Assembly: GCA_016717285.1 (NCBI GenBank)
Contig: JADKFU010000002.1
Location: 62,001 to 126,000 of the forward strand
From: Chitinophagaceae bacterium
GTDB lineage: Bacteria > Bacteroidota > Bacteroidia > Chitinophagales > UBA10324
DNA: 64,000 nt
Reading direction: 5' to 3'
Part shown: in pieces, positions 27,892 to 37,088 of the stretch
How the letters are laid out: each line of letters opens with the position of its first letter
Position numbering within the stretch: the first letter of the stretch is position 1
Notes under the pieces: model-generated
The model's database searches: none
Seen by the model: only the letters and a program-made list of their open reading frames with translations
Told to the model about the DNA's origin: nothing
Made by a program: the position numbers and the translations under genes

Positions 27892-30800
27892 TTATTTATA
27901 AAACCACATTCTCATTAATGAAAGCAGTTGATCTATCTTCAACGGCTTGGTAATATAATCGGATGCGCCGGCTTCGATACACTTCTGCCGGTCTCCCTTC
28001 ATGGCTTTTGCTGTAACGGCAATAATCGGCAATGCGCTGTTTTTATGTTCGCGTCGAATTTTTTGTGTCGTTTCATATCCATCCATTTCAGGCATCATAA
28101 TATCCATCAGCACCATATCTATTTTTGGATTTTCATTCAGGATACTGATCGCATCCTTTCCGCTTTCAGCGGTGATCACATTGATGTTGTAACGTTCGAA
28201 TACGGTAGTAAGCGCGAACAGGTTCCGTACATCGTCATCTACCACCAGAATATTTTTCATGGCAAGAATGTCTTCTTTTGTACGCATGTTTTCGATCACT
28301 CTTTTTTTCTCCGGAGATAAATTCTTGTGGTTGATATGCAGGAGTGTCACCGTCTCTTCCAGCAGATGTTCGAGAGAGTTTACTCCTTTCAGTACAATGG
28401 AATTGGATTGCCTGTTCAATTGTTTCAACTCATTCTTGTCAAAATCTTTGGCGGAGTATACGATCAGCGCTGTAGTCTTCCGCTTCATTTCACTTACCTT
28501 ATTCACAAGGTCGATTCCGGAAATATCTGGCAGCGTATAATCGAGGATGATGCAATCGTAGGTATTATTTTTTATTTTTTCCATGGCCTTTTTCCCGGTA
28601 GGAGCGATGGTTACCTTGATGTTTTCACCCTGTAACAGTTTGTTGATTTGAGATGAATCCAGTTCATTGTCTTCCACTACCAGCACATGGTTGATATCCT
28701 TTTTATTAAAGGAAATGATATCCTGGAACAGTTCTTTCAGCGATTCATTTTCCAGTGGTTTGAGATGAAAACTTCTTGCACCTCTTTTTAAAGCGAGCGC
28801 ACTGTTTTCTTCTCCCGATATCAGGTGAATGGGGATATGCCTGTAGTTCAAATCATTTTTAAGATGGTCAAGCACTCTCCAGCCACTGGTGTCGGGAAGC
28901 TTCACATCGAGGGTAATGGCAATCGGATTGAAACGATTAATGAAATCAAAAACTTCGAGATAGCTTACTGCTACAATAGCCTTTAGTTTTTCCTGGTGTG
29001 CTTTTTCAACCAGTATCTTACCGAAGCGAAGATCATCTTCTACAATCAGAATTACTTTTTGATTGGGCTGAATATTGGTGCGGTCATCACCTGCATCGTT
29101 GATCATTTCATTAACAATGCTGAGGTTGGTTTCAATTCCTTCGTTGCTGATGCGGATGGATTGAAGCAGGTCGTCAATATCCGTGGACTCTGATTTAAGG
29201 TTCATCTGCTGGTAAGCGCTTAAGCTAACAGCAGTCTCTTTGGATAGGGTACCGGCAATGTTTTCTATCGGAAGGAATAAGGTAAACGTACTTCCTTGTC
29301 CGGGCTGACTTTCCAGCTCTATGGTTCCGCCCAGCAATTCGGCAAGGCCGCGGCTAATCGATAAGCCGAGACCGGTGCCTCCGTATTTACGACTCGTGGA
29401 TCCTTCTGCCTGCTGGAATGCTTCAAAAATGATGTTTTGCTTTTCCCGTGGAATGCCAATACCGGTGTCGGAAATGGCGAATGCCACAACGCCCGGGGCA
29501 CGATCCAGGTTTTCGTTTCCAAACTTCCAGTTTTTTGTTGCCTGGTAGATCTTAAGTTTTACTTCTCCCTTTTCAGTGAACTTAAATGAATTGGAAAGCA
29601 GGTTCTTTAAAATCTGGTTGAGTCGTTGCAGATCGGTTTCGACTGAAGCCGGCAATTTTGCATCCGTTTCGATAGTGAATTTGAGATGACGTGCATCTGA
29701 TATCGGCTTGAACGTAGATTCCACGAAGGAAGCAATTTCTGAAAAACGAACCGGAGAAATGTTGGCCGTAATAAACCCTGATTCAATCTTGGAAAGATCC
29801 AGAATATCGTTGATCAATTGGATTAGATCATCGCCGCAGGAGTGAATGGTTTTTGCATAGCGGATCTGCTTGTCATTCAGATTACCTTCTGCATTTTCAT
29901 AGAGTTGTTGTGCAAGAATCAGTAAGCTATTCAACGGTGTTCGCAATTCATGCGACATGTTGGCCAGGAACTCTGATTTATATTTTGAAGTAAGCGTGAG
30001 CTGTTCCGCTTTTTCCTCCAGCGATTTTCTCGCTTCCTCCACCTCTTTATTTTTCGCTTCTACTTCATCTTTTTGTTTTACGAGCAGCAAGGCTTTATCC
30101 TGCAATTCATCATTGGTTCTCCTTAATTCTTCCTGTTGAATTTTTAATTCTCCGGCCAGTGATTGCGATTGAGCTAAAAGTTCTTCTGTACGTGTATTGG
30201 TTTCAATCGTGTTTAACACAATTCCAAGACTCTCGGTGAGCTGACTTAAAAAATCGAGGTGCGTAATGCTGAAGGCATCGAGTGAGGCCAGCTCGATAAC
30301 AGCTTTTACATTGTTTTCAAACAACACAGGAAGAATGATGAGGTTAAATGGTTTCGCCTGGGCAAGCCCTGAATTGATATGAATGTATTCACCGGGAACA
30401 TTGCTGATGAGTATTCTTTCTTTCTCGAATGCGCACTGCCCGATCAAGCCCTCTCCTATAGAAAATTCCTTCGGAATATTTGTTTCAGATTTATAAGCAT
30501 AGGCAGCAAACAACTTAAGTTTTACATGCTGACTTTCTTCATCCTGCCGCAGAATATAAAACGCTCCGTAGTGTGCAGATACTACTTGCGCCAATTCCGA
30601 AAGGATGCGTTGTGTAACGGTATATAGATCTTTTTGTCCCTGCAGCATCTGTGTGAATTTCGCAAGGTTTGATTTCAGCCAATCCTGATCCTGGTTTCTG
30701 AGCGTCGTTTCTTTCAGGTTCGCAATCATCTGGTTGATGGTATCCTTCAATGCTTCCACCTCACCCTTTGCTTCCACACGAATCATTCTCGTGAGGTCAC

Positions 30801-32385
30801 CTTTTGTAACTGCTGATGCCACTTCTGAAATAGATCGCACCTGCGTGGTAAGATTTTGTGCGAGCTGGTTTACATTTTCAGTAAGGTTTTTCCAGATGCC
30901 TGAAGCACCGGGCACACTGGCTTGTCCGCCTAATTTTCCTTCTACACCTACTTCACGTGCAACTGTGGTAACCTGGTCTCCAAACACGGCAAGCGTTTCA
31001 ATCATCTCGTTGATGGTATCGGTAAGCTGCGCTACTTCACCCATCGCGTTGATGGATAATTTTTGCCGGAGGTTACCTGTCGCAACTGATGTTACGACTT
31101 TAGCGATGCCTCGCACCTGGCTGGTAAGGTTGGAAGCCATCATATTCACACTGTCGGTAAGATCTTTCCAGGTTCCTGCAACACCTTTTACTTCGGCCTG
31201 GCCTCCGAGCTTTCCTTCTGTTCCTACTTCTCTTGCCACACGTGTAACTTCAAATGCAAAAGAGTTCAATTGTTCCACCATGGTATTGATGGTGTTTTTT
31301 AAATCAAGAATCTCACCCTTTACATCGATGGCTACTGTTTTCGAAAGATCACCGCTGGCAACAGCTTTCGTTACCTGTGCAATGTTTCTTACCTGAGCAG
31401 TAAGATTACCTGTCATTTGATTTACGCTGTCGGTAAGATCTTTCCACGTACCTGCAACACCCGGCACAAAGGCCTGACCACCGAGCTTACCATCTGTTCC
31501 CACCTCACGTGCTACGCGTGTTACTTCAGATGCGAATGCACGGAGCTGATCCACCATGGTGTTCAGCGTTTCTTTAAGCTGAAGAATTTCACCGCGCACA
31601 TCCACCGTAATTTTTTTGGACATGTCGCCGTTTGCTACCGCGATGGCTACTTCTGCAATGTTTCTCACCTGTGCAGTAAGATTTCCTGCCATTTGATTCA
31701 CGCTATCGGTAAGATCTTTCCAGGTTCCGGCAACACCCGGAACATTTGCCTGTCCGCCTAATTTTCCTTCTGTCCCAACTTCTCTTGCAACACGTGTTAC
31801 TTCAGATGCAAATCCTCTGAGCTGATCCACCATCGTATTGATGGTATTTTTTAATTCAAGGATTTCACCCTTTACATCCACGGCGATTTTCCTGGAAAGG
31901 TCACCGTTTGCCACAGCCGTAGTTACCTCCGCAATATTTCTTACCTGTGAAGTCAGGTTACTCGCCATTTTATTTACACTGTCAGTCAAGTCCTTCCATG
32001 TTCCACCAACACCGGGAACATCGGCTTGTCCTCCCAATTGTCCTTCTGATCCTACTTCACGTGCAACACGCGTAACTTCTGATCCAAACGAATTTAGCTG
32101 ATCCACCATCGTGTTGATGGTATTTTTCAATTCAAGGATTTCTCCTTTTACATCCACAGTAATCTTACGCGACAAATCACCCCTTGCAACTGCGGTTGTT
32201 ACCTCTGCAATATTTCTTACCTGCGCGGTGAGGTTGCTGGCCATTTGGTTTACGCTGTCGGTAAGATCTTTCCAAACACCACCTACACCTTCCACTGTGG
32301 CCTGGCCACCGAGCTTTCCTTCAGAACCCACTTCTCTTGCAACACGGGTTACTTCAGATGCAAATCCTCTTAACTGATCCACCAT
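27892..32385 (-). CDS. Poly-HAMP hybrid kinase, 3' reading frame (HAMP repeats-GAF-HisKA-HATPase-REC-REC-REC)
   Basis: This 1497-residue frame is the downstream part of a gene split by a one-base insertion at 32399-32405. It holds HAMP-like modules 7-12 in a 92-residue register, a GAF domain (about 590-740), a coiled coil, a HisKA domain with His 812 in FLANMSHELRTPLNSLL, a HATPase_c domain (FAISDTGIGIPREKQNIIFE, GGTGLGLSISRGLAELLGG), and three receivers: VILIVEDDLRFG/LDVKLPDTSG, VLVVEDNELD/LDYTLPDISG and ILVVDDDVRN/LMDIMMPEMDG. The order resembles group III hybrid kinases (fungal Nik1 type) with extra receivers. There is no membrane helix, so it should be cytosolic. Started at its own ATG (32383-32385) it would be a shortened poly-HAMP kinase. 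Confidence 0.9.
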   Translation of the reverse strand: MVDQLRGFASEVTRVAREVGSEGKLGGQATVEGVGGVWKDLTDSVNQMASNLTAQVRNIAEVTTAVARGDLSRKITVDVKGEILELKNTINTMVDQLNSFGSEVTRVAREVGSEGQLGGQADVPGVGGTWKDLTDSVNKMASNLTSQVRNIAEVTTAVANGDLSRKIAVDVKGEILELKNTINTMVDQLRGFASEVTRVAREVGTEGKLGGQANVPGVAGTWKDLTDSVNQMAGNLTAQVRNIAEVAIAVANGDMSKKITVDVRGEILQLKETLNTMVDQLRAFASEVTRVAREVGTDGKLGGQAFVPGVAGTWKDLTDSVNQMTGNLTAQVRNIAQVTKAVASGDLSKTVAIDVKGEILDLKNTINTMVEQLNSFAFEVTRVAREVGTEGKLGGQAEVKGVAGTWKDLTDSVNMMASNLTSQVRGIAKVVTSVATGNLRQKLSINAMGEVAQLTDTINEMIETLAVFGDQVTTVAREVGVEGKLGGQASVPGASGIWKNLTENVNQLAQNLTTQVRSISEVASAVTKGDLTRMIRVEAKGEVEALKDTINQMIANLKETTLRNQDQDWLKSNLAKFTQMLQGQKDLYTVTQRILSELAQVVSAHYGAFYILRQDEESQHVKLKLFAAYAYKSETNIPKEFSIGEGLIGQCAFEKERILISNVPGEYIHINSGLAQAKPFNLIILPVLFENNVKAVIELASLDAFSITHLDFLSQLTESLGIVLNTIETNTRTEELLAQSQSLAGELKIQQEELRRTNDELQDKALLLVKQKDEVEAKNKEVEEARKSLEEKAEQLTLTSKYKSEFLANMSHELRTPLNSLLILAQQLYENAEGNLNDKQIRYAKTIHSCGDDLIQLINDILDLSKIESGFITANISPVRFSEIASFVESTFKPISDARHLKFTIETDAKLPASVETDLQRLNQILKNLLSNSFKFTEKGEVKLKIYQATKNWKFGNENLDRAPGVVAFAISDTGIGIPREKQNIIFEAFQQAEGSTSRKYGGTGLGLSISRGLAELLGGTIELESQPGQGSTFTLFLPIENIAGTLSKETAVSLSAYQQMNLKSESTDIDDLLQSIRISNEGIETNLSIVNEMINDAGDDRTNIQPNQKVILIVEDDLRFGKILVEKAHQEKLKAIVAVSYLEVFDFINRFNPIAITLDVKLPDTSGWRVLDHLKNDLNYRHIPIHLISGEENSALALKRGARSFHLKPLENESLKELFQDIISFNKKDINHVLVVEDNELDSSQINKLLQGENIKVTIAPTGKKAMEKIKNNTYDCIILDYTLPDISGIDLVNKVSEMKRKTTALIVYSAKDFDKNELKQLNRQSNSIVLKGVNSLEHLLEETVTLLHINHKNLSPEKKRVIENMRTKEDILAMKNILVVDDDVRNLFALTTVFERYNINVITAESGKDAISILNENPKIDMVLMDIMMPEMDGYETTQKIRREHKNSALPIIAVTAKAMKGDRQKCIEAGASDYITKPLKIDQLLSLMRMWFYK

Positions 32386-34440
32386 CGTGTTGATCGTGTT
32401 TTTTTAATTCGAGGATTTCGCCTTTTACATCCACACCGATTTTTCTTGATAAGTCACCGTTTGCAACGGCTGTTGTTACCTCTGCAATATTTCTCACCTG
32501 GCCTGTAAGGTTACTGGCCATTTGATTTACACTATCTGTTAAGTCCTTCCAGGTTCCTGCTACACCGGTTACCGTTGCTTGTCCTCCGAGCTTACCTTCT
32601 GTTCCTACTTCCAATGCAACACGTGTTACTTCCGATGCAAATCCTCTCAATTGATCTACCATCGTATTGATGGTATTTTTTAATTCGAGGATTTCACCTT
32701 TTACATCCACGCCGATTTTTCTTGATAAATCACCGTTGGCTACTGCTGTAGTTACTTCCGCGATATTTCTCACCTGGCCTGTAAGGTTACTGGCCATCTG
32801 GTTTACGCTGTCGGTCAAATCTTTCCATACACCACCCACGCCCACAACGGTAGCTTGTCCGCCGAGTTTTCCTTCAGAACCTACTTCACGTGCAACACGG
32901 GTTACTTCCGATGCAAAAGAGTTGAGCTGATCCACCATCGTGTTGATGGTATTCTTCAACTCGAGGATTTCTCCTCTCACATCCACCGTTATTTTTCGTG
33001 AAAGATCACCCTTGGCAAGACCTGTTGTTACCTCTGCGATATTTCTCACCTGGCCTGTCAGGTTACTGGCCATCTGGTTTACGCTGTCCGTTAAATCTTT
33101 CCATACACCACCAACTCCCTGCACTGTGGCCTGACCACCGAGTTTTCCTTCAGAGCCCACTTCCCTCGCAACACGTGTTACTTCTGAACCAAATGAATTC
33201 AACTGATCCACCATGGTGTTGATGGTATTTTTCAACTCAAGAATTTCACCTTTTACATCCACGGTAATCTTTTTCGAAAGATCACCTTTGGCAACTGCTG
33301 TGGTTACCTCTGCAATATTTCTCACTTGTCCTGTGAGGTTACTCGCCATCTGGTTTACGCTGTCCGTTAAATCTTTCCACACACCATCTACGCCTTCAAC
33401 AGTTGCCTGTCCTCCGAGCTTTCCTTCCGAACCTACTTCTCTTGCAACACGTGTTACTTCAGCGGAAAATGAATTCAACTGATCCACCATCGTGTTAATC
33501 GTATTTTTTAATTCAAGAATTTCTCCTTTTACGTCAACAGTAATCTGACGTGATAAATCACCTTTCGCAACTGCTGTTGTTACCTCTGCAATATTTCTCA
33601 CCTGTCCTGTCAGGTTACTGGCCATCTGGTTCACACTGTCTGTTAAATCTTTCCACGTTCCTGCAACACCTTTTACCTGGGCTTGTCCTCCAAGCTTGCC
33701 TTCTGTTCCCACCTCCAGTGCCACACGTGTTACTTCGGAAGAAAAAGAGTTGAGCTGATCCACCATGGTGTTGATGGTATTTTTTAACTCGAGGATTTCA
33801 CCTTTCACATCCACAGTGATCTTTCTTGATAAGTCTCCCTTTGCAACAGCCGTAGTTACCTCTGCAATGTTTCTCACCTGTGCCGTCAGGTTACTTCCCA
33901 TCTGGTTCACGCTGTCCGTTAAATCTTTCCAGACACCTGCAACACCTTTAACTTTTGCCTGTCCGCCTAATTTTCCTTCTGAACCCACTTCGCGCGCGAC
34001 ACGCGTTACTTCCATAGAGAAGAGGTTGAGCTGCTTCACCATATCATTTACCTCCCGTGCAATTCTCGCGAACTCTCCCTGGAGCACATGGCCGCCGATT
34101 TCCTGTGGCATTTGTTCGGAAAGATTTCCTTTTGCAACAGAGCTGATCACGTGGGCAATTTCGATGGTGGGGTGAACGAGATCGGAGATAAGCGTATTGA
34201 GTGATTCCACGCCTGTGCTCCAATCACCTTTTGCATCCGGCACTTCAATACGTTGTGTAAGCTTGCCCTGCTTGCCAATGGTATTGCCGGCCTTGGTAAA
34301 TTCATTCACCATCTTTTCATTCAGTGCAATTATTTCGTTGAGCGTGTCATAAATTTTTCCGCTCAATCCAATCTCATCAATAGGCATTCGTACATTGAAG
34401 TTTCCATTTTTTACTTCCATCAATACACGAAGCAATTCTT
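27899..34440 (-). repeat. Tandem 276-bp coding repeats (HAMP modules) within the poly-HAMP kinase
   Basis: Between about 30720 and 34100 the coding strand repeats with a 276-bp (92-codon) period. The inner units are nearly identical (LKNTINTMVDQL recurs) and the outermost ones diverge (modules 11-12: GEVAQLTDTINEM, GEVEALKDTINQM). The gradient, with near-identical centre and divergent ends, suggests recent expansion by unequal exchange in the middle. The rest of the stated span codes for the unique kinase part and N-terminal leader. Confidence 0.75.
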
Positions 34441-34585
34441 TTTGATTGAGCGTAGAACCTCCTGCAAGTGCAATATCCTGTAGCGTTGTTTTTTTTGAAT
34501 TGCTTTTCTTTTTTTCGGTAGCTCCATTCTTTTTGGAAATCAGCTCATCTGTTTCAAGAAGGTTGTTGTTCAGTGATTTTTGCAT
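32354..34585 (-). CDS. Poly-HAMP hybrid kinase, 5' reading frame (HAMP repeats only)
   Basis: The 743-residue frame starts at the ATG at 34583-34585. After a basic leader (residues 1-45, Lys-rich) come two divergent HAMP-like modules (GNFNVRMPIDEIG; GNLSEQMPQEIGGHVLQGEF) and then six near-identical 92-residue modules with the pattern VAKGDLSRKITVDVKGEILE, LKNTINTMVDQL, GKLGGQA, WKDLTDSVNQMASNLTGQVR. The frame shifts in the sixth module and ends in 17 foreign residues. In the correct frame the protein would continue into the 3' part for a total of about 2230 residues. Alone, this half has no catalytic domain. No membrane helix is present. Confidence 0.9.
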   Translation of the reverse strand: MQKSLNNNLLETDELISKKNGATEKKKSNSKKTTLQDIALAGGSTLNQKELLRVLMEVKNGNFNVRMPIDEIGLSGKIYDTLNEIIALNEKMVNEFTKAGNTIGKQGKLTQRIEVPDAKGDWSTGVESLNTLISDLVHPTIEIAHVISSVAKGNLSEQMPQEIGGHVLQGEFARIAREVNDMVKQLNLFSMEVTRVAREVGSEGKLGGQAKVKGVAGVWKDLTDSVNQMGSNLTAQVRNIAEVTTAVAKGDLSRKITVDVKGEILELKNTINTMVDQLNSFSSEVTRVALEVGTEGKLGGQAQVKGVAGTWKDLTDSVNQMASNLTGQVRNIAEVTTAVAKGDLSRQITVDVKGEILELKNTINTMVDQLNSFSAEVTRVAREVGSEGKLGGQATVEGVDGVWKDLTDSVNQMASNLTGQVRNIAEVTTAVAKGDLSKKITVDVKGEILELKNTINTMVDQLNSFGSEVTRVAREVGSEGKLGGQATVQGVGGVWKDLTDSVNQMASNLTGQVRNIAEVTTGLAKGDLSRKITVDVRGEILELKNTINTMVDQLNSFASEVTRVAREVGSEGKLGGQATVVGVGGVWKDLTDSVNQMASNLTGQVRNIAEVTTAVANGDLSRKIGVDVKGEILELKNTINTMVDQLRGFASEVTRVALEVGTEGKLGGQATVTGVAGTWKDLTDSVNQMASNLTGQVRNIAEVTTAVANGDLSRKIGVDVKGEILELKKHDQHDGGSVKRICI
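32399..32405 (-). other. Frameshift site: A7 run (coding strand) splitting the poly-HAMP kinase
   Basis: On the coding strand the codons read GAA TTA AAA AAA CAC. Other copies of the same module have six A's (or TTG AAA AAC) and keep the frame as LKNTINTMV. The extra A switches to KKHDQHDGG and a stop. A slip of -1 on A_AAA_AAA, or loss of one A during transcription or replication, restores the frame. It may be a real mutation, a phase-variable tract, a recoding site or an assembly error. Confidence 0.85.
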
Positions 34586-35094
34586 ATGCAGGCGTGTTTA
34601 ACGTTGTAAATATTTTCAGCGAAAGTGGATGATGTAAAATGTTTTCACAAAAAAAACAGAACAACTTTACATAGTCAAATTAATAATGCAAGAATTAAAA
34701 AATCGTAGAAAAAATTCCTCATATTCATCTAAAAAAAGCTGTGGAATAATTTTTGAGAAGCATGATTTTACAACAAAAAGCCGGAATTATATTAAATGAA
34801 CCGCTTATATATAAACCCTGTAATTTTTTGGGGCAAAGAAAATCTTCAGGTTGGGCACCAGGTAACTCACCGTTGAAAATAATCTACACATTGGAAAAAT
34901 TGCAACACGCTCTCCGGAATGCCGGATGTAGACATTTTAGTATTTGAAAATATTTAATTATCTACCAATTATGTAGAAATGCAATATGTTATAATTTAAT
35001 ATGCATGGAAAATGTTTTTGTCATCCTGAATCCGGATGGGAATATGTTTTGTCGCCAGTGGTTATATACAGCAGGTGGTGATTTGCAAAATTAA
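34586..35094. other. AT-rich intergenic stretch
   Basis: About 500 bases separate the kinase operon from gene remnants. Apart from the promoter candidate near 34662-34691, I see only A/T-rich DNA and no hairpin, repeat or credible reading frame. Confidence 0.45.
34662..34691 (-). promoter_or_regulatory. Candidate Bacteroidota-type promoter for the poly-HAMP kinase operon
   Basis: On the minus strand TTG (34691-34689) is followed after 19 bases by TAAAGTTG (34669-34662), a one-mismatch match to the TTG-N19-21-TAnnTTTG pattern used by the main sigma factor of Bacteroidota. The start codon lies about 75 bases downstream. The evidence is pattern matching only. Confidence 0.35.
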
Positions 35095-35520
35095 CAATAT
35101 CCTGACCCGGAGTCTCCATATGTTGATGAGCTGGGAAACCCGGTACAGGTTGTGAATACCTATTATGCGACTGAATTTAACAATTGATGGGCGAAGTCAC
35201 TCGTCAAGTATCATCCCGAGTATTGCTATTACGGGTTCTGTGTTGACAATGCAGCAAGCAATGAATATGACAAGGATATGCGCAATACACCCACTTTTGA
35301 TGAAGCCTGGACAAAGGGATTTTTTAAGCCTTTGGGTTCTGCTGCTGGAAGTAGCTTTTCTGCTGCCCCAAGTAGGGCTGATCCATTTTTTACTGGATTA
35401 GGTAGTGGTACAATAATAGGAATGGATGTGGGTATGTATCACTATCCTGTATTTGCTCAGATTAATTTTGCTATGCTGACCAAACTTTCGATCTGGGCTA
35501 CTGCGCTAATTACAGTAAAT
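35095..35520 (+). pseudogene. Internal fragment of a large secreted repeat protein
   Basis: A plus-strand frame from 35095 reads PDPESPYVDELGNPVQVVN, is broken by TGA at 35185-35187, and continues WAKSLVKYHPEYCYYGFCVD, then NAASNEYDKDMRNTPTFDEA. Motifs of the type 'W...LV.YHPEYCYY..C' followed by an acidic 'D M' segment occur in very large secreted proteins of Bacteroidota. Stops border the fragment and the frame has no start or ends of its own. The similarity fades after about 35430, close to where the truncated gene on the other strand ends. I recognise the motif from memory and cannot name the family. Confidence 0.55.
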
Positions 35521-35951
35521 AGATATAATAAGGGATATAAGCAGATTAATACTTCATTGTGCTCTGATGGCGATGCAAAAGTGTGTTTCTGGTATTCGAG
35601 AAAATCAGGAAGTATCTCATTTCTATAACCATACTGAAATGCAACCAGATTTTTCCAAACCACATTCTGTACAGCATTTTTCCCGAACCGGTATTCGCAA
35701 CGGTTCGTCAACAAAATTGATTTTGGATCGTCGAGACTGATTGCAACCTGGCGGTACAGCTCACGAATGTCGCATAGAGTAGCATCGGTTGGAGCATATA
35801 CCTTATAAAAATAGTTAACCTTCCCGGTCACTTCTTCCGATACATCACCCCCATTTTCCTCGTAACCAATAAACCAGATCGTAGCGTCCCACGATCCATA
35901 TCCGTAAAAATTATCAATCCAGTGTTTGAGTGCTTTTTCTTCAATAAGCAT
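35457..35951 (-). pseudogene. 5'-intact, 3'-truncated gene (uracil-DNA-glycosylase-like/unknown), joined to foreign DNA
   Basis: The ATG at 35949-35951 starts a protein MLIEEKALKHWIDNFYGYGS, WDATIWFIGYEENGGDVSEE that looks like a soluble enzyme of the uracil-DNA-glycosylase-like superfamily (the aromatic WFIGYEE segment). It reads well up to about FASPSEHNEVLICLYPL, after which it changes to a hydrophobic, unrelated tail and stops at 35457, inside DNA that on the other strand belongs to the secreted-protein fragment. I infer a deletion or insertion joint near 35520. The family name is tentative; the truncation is more certain than the function. Confidence 0.45.
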
Positions 35952-36130
35952 AGATAGTAAGGTAGCGAATCTATCAATGCCTGATTCCCGTTAACAGTTC
36001 TGAGCTGATCATCATTTTTTTTTCCTGAGGGCGCTTCAAAATGATCCTGCAGCAGCTCATAAGTGCATGGTTCCGAATGGCGGCATTTCAAGTGCCGTAG
36101 CAGCAAGCAACAGGACAGAAACTTTCACCG

Positions 36131-36544
36131 CTACTTTTTCAATGAAGCGGTAATCTCTTTTATCGTTCCCGTTTTATCTTTCCGAATTGCCTTTGCAAAT
36201 TGAGTTGCCTGCGGATGCACTTCGTGGTGCTTCTCACTCCATGCAATTATTTCAACCAGGGCAGGAACCAAATCAATTCCTTTTGCTGTGAGTGTGTACA
36301 GAATTTTTGCCTTGCTTTCAGGATGCTTTTGTTTGACAATGATGCCTCCGGCTTCCAGCATCATCAACCTATCAGCCAGAATATTTGTAGCAACCTTTTC
36401 GCCACCATTCAAAAAAGCTCCGTAGGTATTCCTGTCTTTAAAAACCATATCCCGGACAATCAGCAGTGACCACCGGTCGCCAAAAATATCCAAAGCGGTA
36501 CTGATAGGACAGTCAGAGCGATATTTAATTTTTTTCTTCTTCAC
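36131..36544 (-). CDS. HxlR family winged-helix transcriptional regulator
   Basis: The 137-residue protein has the HxlR signature: CPISTALDIFGDRWSLLIVR (Cys at the conserved redox position), TYGAFLNGGEKVATNILADR as recognition region and a wing LYTLTAKG. The start is a GTG at 36542-36544; no ATG fits. It is divergent from two SRPBCC genes with only 79 bases between, which is the usual layout for a regulator controlling its neighbours. HxlR proteins often respond to electrophiles or oxidants through the N-terminal Cys; the signal here is unknown. Confidence 0.93.
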   Translation of the reverse strand: MKKKKIKYRSDCPISTALDIFGDRWSLLIVRDMVFKDRNTYGAFLNGGEKVATNILADRLMMLEAGGIIVKQKHPESKAKILYTLTAKGIDLVPALVEIIAWSEKHHEVHPQATQFAKAIRKDKTGTIKEITASLKK

Positions 36545-36563
36545 GGTATAAAATTATAAAACC

Positions 36564-36580
36564 ACTTGCAAATCACAAGT
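36564..36580. promoter_or_regulatory. Candidate HxlR operator in the divergent promoter region
   Basis: The inverted repeat ACTTG-N7-CAAGT lies between the HxlR gene and the SRPBCC pair, about 20 bases from the regulator's start codon and 44 from the SRPBCC start. The size and symmetry suit a winged-helix dimer. The assignment is from position and symmetry only. Confidence 0.5.
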
Positions 36581-36623
36581 TATTTATCTTATCTTTCCTC
36601 CCGGCAAATAAAAACCATTTCCA

Positions 36624-37082
36624 ATGAGCAAATTACAAGCGCACAACGAAGCAGTTATCAATGCACCCATTAGCAGGGTTTGGGCAATCATTACCGACAT
36701 CACACTGCTGCACAAAATAAATCCGGGAGTGATTACCGCCAATGGACGTATGGACAAGCAAGGCGAGACACGAACCTGCGAAATGGAAAACAGGGGTAAA
36801 AGAGGAACAATGACAGAACGATTAGCGGAGCTGGTTCACGAAAAGAAAACCGTTTGGGTAATTGAAAACGACAGTATGGGAATGAGCAAGATGCTGAAAG
36901 AACCGAGGTTTTGTTTCTACCTTGAAAGGATCAGCGACAGTCAAACCAAAATAATAAACGAATCTTATTACGAACCGGCAAACCTGATGGCAAGAATTAT
37001 GAATGCTTTGATGATGAAAAAAAAGATGGGAGAAATTCAATCCCAAATTCTCTCCAACATTAAATCGATTGCTGAAAAATAG
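36624..37082 (+). CDS. SRPBCC family protein (START/Bet v1-like)
   Basis: The 152-residue protein has the helix-grip fold pattern: EAVINAPISRVWAIITDITL at the start (beta1-alpha1) and a long C-terminal helix (MARIMNALMMKKKMGEIQSQ). These domains bind hydrophobic ligands in a deep pocket. No catalytic residues can be named. It is the first of two such genes (6-base gap) and diverges from the HxlR regulator, so it is probably controlled by it. Confidence 0.88.
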   Translation: MSKLQAHNEAVINAPISRVWAIITDITLLHKINPGVITANGRMDKQGETRTCEMENRGKRGTMTERLAELVHEKKTVWVIENDSMGMSKMLKEPRFCFYLERISDSQTKIINESYYEPANLMARIMNALMMKKKMGEIQSQILSNIKSIAEK

Positions 37083-37088
37083 GATCAC

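Noticed and set aside
30734..34175. Series of plus-strand frames of 60-220 codons opposite the HAMP repeats
   Set aside because: They repeat with the same 276-bp period, are antisense shadows of the modules and have no independent signals.
35828..36106. 92-codon minus-strand frame overlapping the truncated enzyme
   Set aside because: Different frame over the better-supported ATG and motif of the 35951 start; no recognisable sequence.
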